Positions 25,376 to 34,016 of a stretch of 41,072 nt of DNA are shown piece after piece. Position 1 is the first letter of the stretch, and every line of letters starts with the position of its first letter. A program made the translations under genes and the position numbers. The stretch spans positions 1 through 41,072 of the forward strand of contig JAJRQO010000020.1 of NCBI GenBank assembly GCA_024280215.1, written 5' to 3'. This DNA is from Candidatus Zixiibacteriota bacterium (lineage in GTDB: Bacteria > Zixibacteria > MSB-5A5 > GN15 > FEB-12). The notes under the pieces are model-generated. The model was not told the origin of the DNA. It saw nothing but the letters and a program-made list of their open reading frames with translations, and made no database searches.

Positions 25376-25460
25376 TTTCAAGACCTTTCGACTCCGCTCA
25401 AGGTGACTTAAAATACAAAGATTTATAATCAATCATGCTGAGCGGAGTCGAAGTATGCTT
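25376..25460 (-). repeat. Dispersed ~85-bp palindromic element, copy 2
   Basis: The inverted-orientation counterpart of 31-114. TTCGACTCCGCTCA (25387-25400) and CTGAGCGGAGTCGAAG (25438-25453) are separated by 37 nt, and the central and flanking sequence also match copy 1 with scattered substitutions. It lies between the ferredoxin gene and its terminator. Confidence 0.8.
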
Positions 25461-25480
25461 ATATTTGTTTACTAAATATC

Positions 25481-25798
25481 TTAAAAGGTGTCATCTTTCC
25501 ATTCGGAATCTTTTGACGGGATTTTGACTACTAAATCAGCAGTGACAGTACATTGGCAGGCAAGACGAGAATTTTCAGTGAGGTTTTCGGCTTCGTCGAG
25601 CATATCTTCTTCGTCTTCTGATTTTTCTCCAGTCGTCTCGATACCTTTTTCGATAATGACATGACAGGTAGAGCAAGCACAATTGCCACCACAGTTGTGG
25701 TCGATTTGTACGTTGTTATCTAAAGCAGCATCTAAAAGATTGTAGTCATCTTCAACTTCAACTACGGTTCCAGACGGTAAAAATGTAACTTTTGGCAT
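25481..25798 (-). CDS. fdx: 2Fe-2S ferredoxin, adrenodoxin/ISC type
   Basis: A 105-residue electron carrier. The cluster ligands fit the adrenodoxin pattern C-x5-C-x2-C in 'NCGGNCACSTC', with the fourth in 'RLACQC'. An additional cysteine lies inside the first loop. The acidic stretch 'EKSEDEEDMLDEAENL' is the region used for partner docking in ISC-type ferredoxins. It is the third gene of a minus-strand set with an IscA-type protein, so a role in Fe-S cluster assembly is likely. It is followed by a repeat element and a strong terminator. Confidence 0.9.
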   Translation of the reverse strand: MPKVTFLPSGTVVEVEDDYNLLDAALDNNVQIDHNCGGNCACSTCHVIIEKGIETTGEKSEDEEDMLDEAENLTENSRLACQCTVTADLVVKIPSKDSEWKDDTF

Positions 25799-25871
25799 AT
25801 TTTATATCCTTATTTTTTGAATGCGATTAAATGTATATTTTGATTATAAATATTTATCGAATGAATTCCAA

Positions 25872-26126
25872 CTATTTTTTATTCCGGTAAATGACAATAT
25901 GATCATGTTCATTACCAAATCGAATCGACTTTGCGATTGATATGAGCTTGGCAGTGAGTAGCATGTATGCCCATGGTGGAATAATAGATGAAGTACATCC
26001 CCTAATTAAGACTTTATTACCTTGATAGAGAGACCAATCCTGTTGGTCGGTTGCTCTCACAAAAGCATCTTCTTTAAAGATGCCTTCATCGAGCAAATCA
26101 TTTATATCTAAGATAGTGAAATTCAT
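25872..26126 (-). CDS. Half-length DUF2480-like protein
   Basis: 84 residues, soluble. The stretch 'DQQDWSLYQGNKVLIRGCTSSIIPPWAYMLLTAKLISIAKSI' followed by 'GNEHDHIVIYR' has the hallmarks I recall for DUF2480, a protein of about 165 residues built of two similar halves and known mainly from Bacteroidota. Here there is a single half. Its function is not established. It starts 3 nt after the stop of the IscA-type gene, so the link to Fe-S assembly rests on gene order. Cys44 is the only cysteine. Confidence 0.7.
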   Translation of the reverse strand: MNFTILDINDLLDEGIFKEDAFVRATDQQDWSLYQGNKVLIRGCTSSIIPPWAYMLLTAKLISIAKSIRFGNEHDHIVIYRNKK

Positions 26127-26129
26127 ATT

Positions 26130-26489
26130 TTAACAGCTAAATGATGTGCCGCAGCCACATGAGCGTTTTGCGTTAGGATTCTCAAAAGCAAATCCTCCAC
26201 CCAAAAGACCACCTTTGAAATCTAAAATAGTTCCCTCTAAGTAAGAAACGGCTTTTTTGTCAATAATAACGATGATGTCATTGATATTGTAGCTCATATC
26301 ATTTTCTAATTGTTCGGTATCAAAGCCCATGCTGTATGACATCCCCGAACAGCCACCAGCAGCAACACCCAAACGAAGATAGAGTTTTTCTTCTTTTTCC
26401 TGTGAGGTCAATCTTTTGATTTCAACAATAGCAGAGTCTGTAATTGTTACCACTTTGTTATTGTCGTTTTTTTGGTTTTTATCTTCCAT
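26130..26489 (-). CDS. IscA/ErpA-type iron-sulfur carrier protein
   Basis: A 119-residue A-type carrier (HesB/IscA family) that delivers Fe-S clusters to apoproteins. The three ligand cysteines are present: one in 'AAGGCSGMSYSM' and two in the C-terminal 'RSCGCGTSFSC', which also has an extra final cysteine. The first ~15 residues are charged and variable. AAAGGA lies upstream of the ATG. It is the promoter-proximal gene of the minus-strand set and is divergent from a Cys-rich Rrf2 regulator, which suggests control by cluster status. Confidence 0.92.
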   Translation of the reverse strand: MEDKNQKNDNNKVVTITDSAIVEIKRLTSQEKEEKLYLRLGVAAGGCSGMSYSMGFDTEQLENDMSYNINDIIVIIDKKAVSYLEGTILDFKGGLLGGGFAFENPNAKRSCGCGTSFSC

Positions 26490-26787
26490 ACTATAACATT
26501 CCTTTCAAATCTGTTTACACGTATTACGGAACTTATAACGTATTCATTGAGTAAAAAGTTCCATAAGTCGATATTTGCTTAAAAAATCGTCAAAAAAGAC
26601 CTTGTTGAAGCCTTTAAAGCTTGTTTTGGTCTTGTCTGTTTCAAATTTGGACTCAATATATAAAAAAATCACGATTTGTAAACTTTTTTATGGACTAATC
26701 CCATCTTTTATCGTATAATAGACAAATTAGAAGTAGTTACAAATCAATTGTAGAACAAACATTTTTAAATACAGGAAAACAAGATAC
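26490..26787. promoter_or_regulatory. Divergent iscA/rrf2 control region
   Basis: About 300 nt with no gene. An inverted repeat GGAACTT (26528-26534) and AAGTTCC (26556-26562) lies upstream of the IscA-type gene and is a possible operator. On the plus strand a TATAAT at 26714-26719 has a weak -35 (TGGACT, 26691-26696) 17 nt away, about 70 nt before the regulator start. Binding by the adjacent Rrf2 protein is inference. Confidence 0.5.
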
Positions 26788-27198
26788 ATGAGACTTTCTC
26801 GCAAATCTGATTACGCACTTCGGGCAGTACGGCACTTATCTACTTTACCAAAAGGTAAATTAGGCTCAATTAACTCTGTAAGCGAAGCAGAAGAAATTCC
26901 AAGAGAATTTTTAGCAAAAATTTTAAAAGATTTAACCCGTGCTGGTATTTTGGTTTCTTTCCAAGGTGTTACTGGTGGTTATCGTTTAGCTCAACTTCCA
27001 AAAGAAGTTAGCTTTTTAAACGTGATTGAAGCTATTGATGGTCCAGTTCATTTAAATCTTTGTACAGAAACAACAAATTGTGCCTGTGAAAAGTTTGATG
27101 ATTGTCAAATGAAGGGTTTCTGGCAAGTTCAGGAAGTTTCATTTAAAAAATCACTCCAACGTGAACATTTTGGCAAATATAAGAAAATTAAGAAATAA
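26788..27198 (+). CDS. Rrf2-family transcription regulator, IscR-like
   Basis: 136 residues with an N-terminal winged helix-turn-helix ('MRLSRKSDYALRAVRHLS', then recognition region 'EIPREFLAKILKDLTRAGIL', wing 'GVTGGYRLA'). Four cysteines at 92, 98, 100 and 106 lie where IscR and NsrR bind a 2Fe-2S or 4Fe-4S cluster. The spacing (C-x5-C-x1-C-x5-C) is not the standard IscR C-x5-C-x5-C. It is divergent from the IscA-type gene, so it probably regulates that operon and itself. The basic C terminus ends KKIKK. Confidence 0.9.
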   Translation: MRLSRKSDYALRAVRHLSTLPKGKLGSINSVSEAEEIPREFLAKILKDLTRAGILVSFQGVTGGYRLAQLPKEVSFLNVIEAIDGPVHLNLCTETTNCACEKFDDCQMKGFWQVQEVSFKKSLQREHFGKYKKIKK

Positions 27199-27229
27199 TA
27201 TTCTGCCAAATATCTGACCAAATTGTATT

Positions 27230-27256
27230 GGGGCTTGTGTTCAAGCCCCTTTTTTT
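27230..27256 (+). terminator. Intrinsic terminator after the Rrf2 gene
   Basis: GGGGCTTG (27230-27237) pairs with CAAGCCCC (27242-27249) over a 4-nt loop, followed by seven T. Confidence 0.93.
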
Positions 27257-27340
27257 ATTATATTCCGCTGACAAAAGAATTGCTTTAAAATAACAAATTA
27301 CGGTTGAAGTTTTTTTCCTGTATAGAAGGAGTTATTAAAA

Positions 27341-28225
27341 ATGATAGATTATTCAAATAAAGAGTACAAAGTCAAAGTTGGTTTAGCGGAAATGCTCAAA
27401 GGTGGTGTCATTATGGATGTCATCAATCCTGAGCAAGCGAAGATTGCTGAAGATGCTGGAGCGACTGCGGTTATGGCTCTTGAAAGGGTTCCATCTGATA
27501 TTCGTTCCGACGGTGGTGTTGCTCGAATGTCCGACCCGGATATGATTGAGGGAATCAAAAAAATTGTGACTATTCCTGTAATGGCAAAATGCAGAATTGG
27601 ACATATCTCTGAGGCTCGAATTTTAGAATCTTTGGAAGTTGATTTTATAGATGAATCCGAAGTGTTGACGCCTGCCGATGATGTGTATCATATAAATAAA
27701 TGGAATTACAAAGTGCCGTTTGTGTGTGGTTGTCGTAATTTGGGTGAAGCACTCAGACGAATTGCCGAGGGTGCTGCTATGATTCGTACCAAAGGTGAAG
27801 CGGGGACTGGTGATGTATCGCACGCCGTGAAACATCTGCGTGAGATAAATTCAATTATGAAATCGCTGACTATTATGAGTGATGAAGAACTTTTTGGTAT
27901 TGCTAAAAATTATCAGGTCTCAATTGATTTAGTGCATACTGTTGCTAAAACAGGTAAACTTCCTGTACCAAATTTTGCGGCTGGTGGGGTTGCGACTCCT
28001 GCTGATGCGGCACTGTGTATGGAGCTTGGTGCTGAGGCAGTATTTGTTGGCTCTGGTATTTTTAAAGCGGACAACCCATCAAAACGAGCTAAAGCAATTG
28101 TCGCTGCGACAACTCATTGGCAGGATTATACAATTGTGACCGATGCATCTCGTGGGCTTGGTGAAGCGATGAAAGGTATTCAGGCATCTGATATTCCAGA
28201 TGAGGAACTGCTGCAGACTCGGTAG
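27341..28225 (+). CDS. pdxS: Pyridoxal 5'-phosphate synthase lyase subunit
   Basis: Makes PLP from ribose 5-phosphate, glyceraldehyde 3-phosphate and ammonia supplied by PdxT (deoxyxylulose 5-phosphate-independent route). It is 294 residues and very typical: '[28 protein letters not shown]', '[11 protein letters not shown]' with the catalytic Lys in 'VMAKCRIGH', '[17 protein letters not shown]' and '[20 protein letters not shown]'. Long motifs are quoted in parts. AAGGAG precedes the ATG. A strong terminator follows, so it is transcribed apart from pdxT. Confidence 0.97.
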   Translation: MIDYSNKEYKVKVGLAEMLKGGVIMDVINPEQAKIAEDAGATAVMALERVPSDIRSDGGVARMSDPDMIEGIKKIVTIPVMAKCRIGHISEARILESLEVDFIDESEVLTPADDVYHINKWNYKVPFVCGCRNLGEALRRIAEGAAMIRTKGEAGTGDVSHAVKHLREINSIMKSLTIMSDEELFGIAKNYQVSIDLVHTVAKTGKLPVPNFAAGGVATPADAALCMELGAEAVFVGSGIFKADNPSKRAKAIVAATTHWQDYTIVTDASRGLGEAMKGIQASDIPDEELLQTR

Positions 28226-28285
28226 TATTGTTGTGAAGGTATGTTATTCTCAACTTGATTGAGGATTTTGAATAAATTGTTTTGT

Positions 28286-28317
28286 AGGGCAGAACCCTTT
28301 AGTGGTTCTGCCTTTTT
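28286..28317 (+). terminator. Intrinsic terminator after pdxS
   Basis: GGCAGAACC (28288-28296) pairs with GGTTCTGCC (28304-28312) over a 7-nt loop and is followed by five T. It isolates pdxS from the downstream opposite-strand gene. Confidence 0.9.
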
Positions 28318-28342
28318 CTATATAGATATTTTTGAAATATAA

Positions 28343-28888
28343 TTAATTATTTTTGAACTCAGGTATATTGGTAGTAGGGATTTCTTCAATTTTGTCTAAT
28401 TGAATTGGGATTGTTTCTAAGGTATCATTAAGACATTTTAACCCTCTGCTAACAGGTACTTTTAAATTCATCTCTTTGATAAGTGTATCAATATATTCAT
28501 AGGCGACAGTTTTAGATTTAAAAAATCTTTCTTCATTATCGCTTATTTGATTGAGAGTCAATTTAAAGGTCAATCTGCTCATACTGGTTCCGTAGGCAAT
28601 AGCACCTTTTGGAAATAGATGGTTTTTGGTTAGTTTTTTAAAAAATTGACCAATTTGTTTATTAAAATCAAGCTCAATAATAATTCTATTAAAATCAATT
28701 ATCATAAAAAGACGTCTGTTTTTACTATGTTTTTTTAATAGAAAATCCATCTTTCTATAGAGATATACAAGTTTTCTTACGGAATTAATCCTTAGTTTAC
28801 TGCTTGAAGTAAAATGAACAATCCCTTTTTTTTTATCAAATTCCGCAATAAGCTGTTTTGTTTTTATGTTTTTAGTATTCAATCCCAC
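28343..28888 (-). CDS. Unknown protein inserted between pdxS and pdxT
   Basis: 181 residues, basic, without signal peptide or membrane helix. I do not recognise it. The alternation of strands and helices ('RLFMIIDFNRIIIELDFN', 'AIAYGTSMSRLTFKL', 'EYIDTLIKEM') loosely suggests a STAS/SpoIIAA-like alpha/beta fold, unproven. The start is GTG at 28888 or, with better spacing from AAGGA, TTG at 28882. It is transcribed against pdxS and pdxT and has its own control region. The very AT-rich, lysine-rich composition differs somewhat from its neighbours. Confidence 0.65.
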   Translation of the reverse strand: MGLNTKNIKTKQLIAEFDKKKGIVHFTSSSKLRINSVRKLVYLYRKMDFLLKKHSKNRRLFMIIDFNRIIIELDFNKQIGQFFKKLTKNHLFPKGAIAYGTSMSRLTFKLTLNQISDNEERFFKSKTVAYEYIDTLIKEMNLKVPVSRGLKCLNDTLETIPIQLDKIEEIPTTNIPEFKNN

Positions 28889-29009
28889 AATCCTTATTCT
28901 TATAAATATTTCTATTTAGATAATCGGAGATATTTAATATTTTATGAGTGTTTTTTCTAAAAATATATGTATTGAAAATTTCCAACCATAGTAGGTACTA
29001 TTTTCTTGC

Positions 29010-29037
29010 TTGATTATCTCAGTATTTGGCATATACT
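29010..29037 (+). promoter_or_regulatory. Probable pdxT promoter
   Basis: TTGATT (29010-29015), a 16-nt spacer, then TATACT (29032-29037), about 35 nt before the start codon. It fits separate transcription of pdxT, since pdxS has its own terminator. Confidence 0.55.
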
Positions 29038-29071
29038 GGGAGATTAAATTGAGTGATTGTGTAAGAGAAAT

Positions 29072-29677
29072 ATGAATAAATATAAAGAAATAGAAATAGG
29101 GGTCTTAGCCCTTCAGGGTGACTACGAATGTCACAAAAATCAACTCGAGCTTCTTAAAGTTCGCAATAGGTATGTGAAATTATCGAAACATCTTGAAAAG
29201 CTCGATGGGTTAATAATCCCTGGGGGAGAGTCAACTACAATAAGTAAATTGATTAACCGCTTTGATTTACGTGATAGTTTAGTCAGCTTTGGTCAAACAA
29301 AAGCGGTCTGGGGAACATGTGCGGGGATGATTATGCTTGCATCTGAGATTGAAGAAAATCAGGCAGGTGTAGAGCCGTTAGAGCTTATTGATATTGTAAT
29401 AGCACGTACAGCTTTTGGGCGACAGGTTTTTTCGTTTGAAACGGAACTGACACTTACTCTAAACGGAAAAAATCTGAAAAGTCAAGCATCATTTATTAGA
29501 GCTCCTCGGATTAAAAGAGTTGGGAAAAATGTAAATATTCTTGCTACTTATAATGATGAAGCCGTATTGGTTGAGAAAGATAATATATTGGCAAGTTCGT
29601 TTCATACTGAGCTTGAAAATGACACTACTTTACTTGAATATTTTTTAAATAATTTAGTGGATAATTTGAACAAATAA
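29072..29677 (+). CDS. pdxT: Pyridoxal 5'-phosphate synthase glutaminase subunit
   Basis: Hydrolyses glutamine and channels ammonia to PdxS. About 201 residues, with 'IGVLALQGDYECH' at the N terminus, 'IPGGESTTI', the nucleophile cysteine in 'VWGTCAGMIMLA' and the His/Glu pair in 'SSFHTELENDT'. The ATG at 29072 is preferred over the in-frame TTG at 29057, because the conserved domain starts directly after it. It is unusual in being split from pdxS by an opposite-strand gene. lipA follows after 15 nt. Confidence 0.95.
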   Translation: MNKYKEIEIGVLALQGDYECHKNQLELLKVRNRYVKLSKHLEKLDGLIIPGGESTTISKLINRFDLRDSLVSFGQTKAVWGTCAGMIMLASEIEENQAGVEPLELIDIVIARTAFGRQVFSFETELTLTLNGKNLKSQASFIRAPRIKRVGKNVNILATYNDEAVLVEKDNILASSFHTELENDTTLLEYFLNNLVDNLNK

Positions 29678-29692
29678 ACGTATGTTAGATGG

Positions 29693-30655
29693 ATGTATAA
29701 AGTCTTGTTTACACAATCGGTCGGTGAGAATTCTGCTCACGGGATTAATCCCAAAGCTCCTAAAAAAAGCGAGCGGAAATTAGTACCTCATTCAAAGTTA
29801 CCGAAATGGATGAAAACTACTGCGGCACATGGTCCGAATTTTAAGCATGTAAAAGATATTTTAGATGCTCATGGTCTGCACTCAGTTTGTCAGGAAGCGG
29901 CCTGTCCTAATATTCGAGAATGTTGGGATGAAGGAACAGCGACCTTTATGATTTTAGGGAAATACTGTACTCGTGGATGTAATTTCTGCGATGTCTTAAA
30001 AGGTTTCCCAAAAGGATTAGATGAAGATGAGCCACGTCGATTAGCGGATGTGGTAGCATTGTTGAAATTAAAACAAGTTGTTATAACCTCGGTTACACGA
30101 GATGATCTGCCGGATGGGGGAGCTACTATTTTTGCCCGGACTATAGAGCTCCTCCGAAGGCAGGATAAAAATGTACAAGTAGAGTTTCTGATTTCTGATT
30201 TAGGTGGAAATTATGACTCGCTGAAAATCGTGCTTGATTCAGGTATGGATGTTTTAGCACATAATGTTGAGACTGTTGGCAGGTTACACAAAAGGGTTCG
30301 TGGTGCTGCCAAATTAGACAGGTCGCTTCAGATATTACGATGGATGCACGAGTATCCAACTCGTCCGATTGTCAAAACAGGCATTATGGTTGGGCTTGGA
30401 GAAACTGTTGATGAAGTCGTTGAACTACTTCATCAAATTCATGCGACAGGGTGTGACTTAGTTACGATTGGTCAATATCTCAGACCATCAGCGGAACATC
30501 TGCCCGTAGAAAAGTATTATCATCCATCTGAGTTTGAAGAATTGGCTCGAATTGGAAAAGAAATTGGACTCGGGCATGTAGAGGCAGGGCCGATGGTACG
30601 GTCATCGTATAAAGCTTTTAATCAAACACAACAGTTATTGGATAAAGCATGTTAA
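29693..30655 (+). CDS. lipA: Lipoyl synthase
   Basis: A radical SAM enzyme that inserts two sulfur atoms into protein-bound octanoate. The auxiliary 4Fe-4S cluster ligands are Cys66, Cys71 and Cys77 ('CQEAACPNIREC'), and the radical SAM motif is Cys92, Cys96 and Cys99 ('CTRGCNFC'). The C-terminal 'MVRSSYKAF' supplies the conserved serine ligand. The 320 residues include a basic N-terminal extension of about 30 residues before the usual 'KLPKWMK', with no better start visible. It overlaps ispH by 7 nt. No lipB is in the window. Confidence 0.96.
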   Translation: MYKVLFTQSVGENSAHGINPKAPKKSERKLVPHSKLPKWMKTTAAHGPNFKHVKDILDAHGLHSVCQEAACPNIRECWDEGTATFMILGKYCTRGCNFCDVLKGFPKGLDEDEPRRLADVVALLKLKQVVITSVTRDDLPDGGATIFARTIELLRRQDKNVQVEFLISDLGGNYDSLKIVLDSGMDVLAHNVETVGRLHKRVRGAAKLDRSLQILRWMHEYPTRPIVKTGIMVGLGETVDEVVELLHQIHATGCDLVTIGQYLRPSAEHLPVEKYYHPSEFEELARIGKEIGLGHVEAGPMVRSSYKAFNQTQQLLDKAC

Positions 30656-31569
30656 AGAAAATTCATATAGCATCACATCACGGGTTTTGTATGGGCGTAA
30701 AACGGGCGATTCAATTTGCCGAAGATACAGCAGAAAATGCTCAAGGCAGAGTCACTATCCTTAATGAAATTGTACACAACGAACATGTTGTAGAAAAATT
30801 TAAACAGCGTGGTGTTGGACAAGTAAAATCAGTAGAAGATGTCGATGAAGGAACTCTTATTATTTCTGCTCATGGTATCGCACCTGATGTAATAGCAAGG
30901 GCTGAAAGCAAAGGGCTAACTGTTGTTGATGCGACTTGTCCGTTGGTTACAAATATTTATGATATTATTGTAGATGCTGTTAAAGATGGTTATAACATCA
31001 TTCATTATGGGAATCCTCATCATGAGGAAACAAGAGGAATTGTTGGTTATGCTCCAGAACATATTACTTGTGCTGCCAGCGAAGAAGAACTCCTTGCTTT
31101 ACCTGAATGGAAAGATAGAAAACTCGGACTTACAGTTCAGACAACTGCCCATATAGAAGATTTTGCTATTGTTGAAAAAAAGGCACTTCAAAAGTGGCCG
31201 CATTTGAAAGTATTTAACACAATTTGTAATGCGACAACAAAACGACAGTCAGCCATTTTGGAACTTGCACCTAAAGTTGATATGGTCTTGGTTGTTGGCT
31301 CCAATTCCTCTGCGAATTCTCATCGATTGGCCGCAATTTCAAATGATATATGTGGTAATGGCAAACTTATCGGATCTGCCGATGATATAGATAAGCTTTG
31401 GTTTGATGATGAATCAATAGAATCAGTAGGTATTTCAGCAGGAGCATCGACTCCTGATTTTCTTGTAGAAGATGTTATCAAAAAGTTAGTAGCACTTTCA
31501 GGCGGGCAAGCAGAAGTAATTCAACCAATTTCAAAGAGAATGAAGAAAAATTCTCAATCAGTGAGATAA
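30649..31569 (+). CDS. ispH: 4-hydroxy-3-methylbut-2-enyl diphosphate reductase
   Basis: The last enzyme of the MEP isoprenoid pathway, reducing HMBPP to IPP and DMAPP with a 4Fe-4S cluster. It has 306 residues. The cluster cysteines are Cys14 ('HGFCMGVKRA'), Cys97 ('DATCPLV') and Cys193 ('TICNATTKRQ'). Conserved histidines are in 'VHNEHVV', 'SAHG' and 'GNPHHEETRG', the last including the catalytic Glu. 'GSNSSANSHRL' binds the diphosphate. It overlaps lipA by 7 nt, and ccmF follows after 33 nt. Its products would feed the polyprenyl synthase at 15832. Confidence 0.95.
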   Translation: MLKKIHIASHHGFCMGVKRAIQFAEDTAENAQGRVTILNEIVHNEHVVEKFKQRGVGQVKSVEDVDEGTLIISAHGIAPDVIARAESKGLTVVDATCPLVTNIYDIIVDAVKDGYNIIHYGNPHHEETRGIVGYAPEHITCAASEEELLALPEWKDRKLGLTVQTTAHIEDFAIVEKKALQKWPHLKVFNTICNATTKRQSAILELAPKVDMVLVVGSNSSANSHRLAAISNDICGNGKLIGSADDIDKLWFDDESIESVGISAGASTPDFLVEDVIKKLVALSGGQAEVIQPISKRMKKNSQSVR

Positions 31570-31602
31570 TTTTAATTTTTTTAAAATAGAATAGAGGTAT
31601 AT

Positions 31603-33834
31603 ATGATTGCATATATAGGTGATGTATTAATTTTTGCAACGGCAGTTTCATTGGCTCTGTCTTTATTGTTTTATTTCATGGCATGGCGTGGAAATGATGG
31701 AACTCTCAATTTAGCTCGTAATTTTTATTATGCTGCTACTGGGCTAATCGTTGTTGCTATTGTTGCATTGTTTTATCTTATTCTCACGCACGATTTCACT
31801 GTTGCCTATGTCTATTCCTATTCATCGACTGATTTACCACTTGGATATCTGATTTCTACCTTATGGGGTGGACAGGAAGGAACCTTCTTACTTTGGATTT
31901 TCTTTACATCAATACTTGGTATTGTTATGCTTCGTACGGCTGGTTCTTTTGAGAAGGGGAATATGTTTTTTGTAAATCTCTTTTTACTTTCGATAATAAT
32001 TATTCTTATTAAAAAATCACCATTTGAACTGATGCCTGTCTTCCGTGCTGAAGGTGCTGGTTTAAATCCGTTACTACAAAATTTCTGGATGCAGATACAC
32101 CCACCGATAATGTTTATTGGTTTTTCTGGAGCAGTTTTTCCGTTTGCTTTTGCGATGACTGGTCTAATTGATAAAAAATATAACCAATGGGCAGAATCTG
32201 CTCGAAGCTGGACTGTCTTTGCTTGGCTTACATTAGGTGTTTCATTGGTCATGGGGGGCTATTGGGCATATATTACATTAGGATGGGGTGGTTTCTGGGC
32301 GTGGGATCCAGTAGAAAATTCATCATTTATTCCATGGATATTCTTAGCAGTACAGATTCATGTACTCTTTATTAATAGACTTCGTCGAGGTTTGATGAGG
32401 TTTTCTCTGTTTATTGTTTGCTTGTCATTTTGGTCGGTACTTTATGGAACATTTTTGACACGGTCTGGAGTTCTTGCTGACTTTTCGGTTCACTCATTTG
32501 TTGATTTAGGACTTAATAATTATCTGGCTGGGGGACTATTTCTCTTTGTAGGCATCGGATTGTCACTCATAGCATATAGATGGAAAAGTATCCCACCAAA
32601 CCCTGCATTCACGCAAGTCGCTTCTAAATCATATTTGGTCACCTTAGGCGTATTGCTGCTTTTCATAGGTGGTGTGCTTACCCTTATCGGAACTTCCGCA
32701 CCACTTCTTACTCGATTAGCAGACGACCCATCAGCGGTTGGGTTACATTATTATTTTGTTACAATGACACCGATAGCAATTGGGGTGATGTTGTTGCTTG
32801 GTCTGTTCCCTGCATTTAAATGGAACAATGGTATTTCCAAACCCAAATTACTTATTAGTGGGATTTCAGCTGGGTTGGTAACAATAGCATTATTGCTTAT
32901 TACAGGTTTCACCTATGAACTTATGTACTTACTCTTTTTTGGTACTGCCGCAATGGCAATCGTATCAAATTCATTTGTATTGATTCTTTCCTTTCAGGAG
33001 AAAAACTTTGTACCTGGCTATCTTGCTCATATTGGAATCGCAGTTGCAATGATTGGTGCTGGAGTTTCTGCTGGATTTGAAACTAAAAAGACAATTGTGC
33101 TTCCTCAAAATAAAGTTGTGAACGAGATGGGTTACGAGTTAAAATTTACTCGGATAGTTGACAACGCAAAAGGGTTTAATTGTCATGTTGAAGTTACTTC
33201 AGATGATGAAAGTTTTGTCGCAATATTACCGCATGAGTTCCCAAAGAACCAAGAGGGTGTTATGAGAAAACCTTATGTCGAAAAATATCTTAGCCATGAT
33301 GTCTATATCGCACCAATTGGGATGGAACAGACGTCAGAAAATGATCCAACAATTTTTGAATTTGCTAAAGATGAAACAATACAGATAGATAAATATAAAG
33401 TAACATTTCACGATTATGAACTCTCATCTCATGGTGAAGGTGGATCAACAACTGCAGCGGCGAAACTTACAATAGCTTACGATGGTAAAACAGAAGAAAT
33501 TACACCATTGATTCAAGTGGTTGGAGACTCTGTGAGTACCAAAGAAGCCCTTTTTGACTATGACAAAGGTCGCGTGTATATCTCTGGTATTTCTCCTGAG
33601 TCAGGTTCGGTATTGTTAAAAATTGTAGGGGACTTTATCCCAGCAGGTGAGTTAAGTCAAGCAAATCTGGTTATCGAACTTTCTGAGAAACCACTTATAA
33701 ATCTCTTTTGGTTTGGGACATTTCTCTGCTTCTTCTCAGGTGGACTTTCATTAAGAAAACGGAAACGTCGGATGAAGAATAGTCAGACAAAATCTGTTGA
33801 AGTCTTTGGTGATAAAAAAGAGATGGCTTCCTAA
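31603..33834 (+). CDS. ccmF: Cytochrome c maturation heme lyase CcmF
   Basis: A polytopic inner-membrane protein that attaches heme to apocytochrome c in system I. It is 743 residues, with about a dozen helices. The heme-handling WWD region is 'GWGGFWAWDPVENSSFIPW' (about 227-245). 'GLNPLLQNFWMQIHPPIMF' and several conserved periplasmic histidines are present. The large C-terminal periplasmic domain (about 495-690) and final helix are as in the family. No other ccm gene is adjacent, so the rest of the system must be elsewhere. It implies c-type cytochromes. Confidence 0.93.
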   Translation: MIAYIGDVLIFATAVSLALSLLFYFMAWRGNDGTLNLARNFYYAATGLIVVAIVALFYLILTHDFTVAYVYSYSSTDLPLGYLISTLWGGQEGTFLLWIFFTSILGIVMLRTAGSFEKGNMFFVNLFLLSIIIILIKKSPFELMPVFRAEGAGLNPLLQNFWMQIHPPIMFIGFSGAVFPFAFAMTGLIDKKYNQWAESARSWTVFAWLTLGVSLVMGGYWAYITLGWGGFWAWDPVENSSFIPWIFLAVQIHVLFINRLRRGLMRFSLFIVCLSFWSVLYGTFLTRSGVLADFSVHSFVDLGLNNYLAGGLFLFVGIGLSLIAYRWKSIPPNPAFTQVASKSYLVTLGVLLLFIGGVLTLIGTSAPLLTRLADDPSAVGLHYYFVTMTPIAIGVMLLLGLFPAFKWNNGISKPKLLISGISAGLVTIALLLITGFTYELMYLLFFGTAAMAIVSNSFVLILSFQEKNFVPGYLAHIGIAVAMIGAGVSAGFETKKTIVLPQNKVVNEMGYELKFTRIVDNAKGFNCHVEVTSDDESFVAILPHEFPKNQEGVMRKPYVEKYLSHDVYIAPIGMEQTSENDPTIFEFAKDETIQIDKYKVTFHDYELSSHGEGGSTTAAAKLTIAYDGKTEEITPLIQVVGDSVSTKEALFDYDKGRVYISGISPESGSVLLKIVGDFIPAGELSQANLVIELSEKPLINLFWFGTFLCFFSGGLSLRKRKRRMKNSQTKSVEVFGDKKEMAS

Positions 33835-34016
33835 ATTTTCAGATTGCTTTTTTAAAAATATTATGTACATTCTGTAAGCAATGATTGTTATTATGGGAAT
33901 AGCTGTCATTCTAAGTTTGATTCAATAATTGTAATTCAGTTTGTCGGAATGGTAACCATCAGACATATCTAAAAATGAGTAATATTGCTACTTAAAAAAG
34001 TAGATATAAGGTCATA

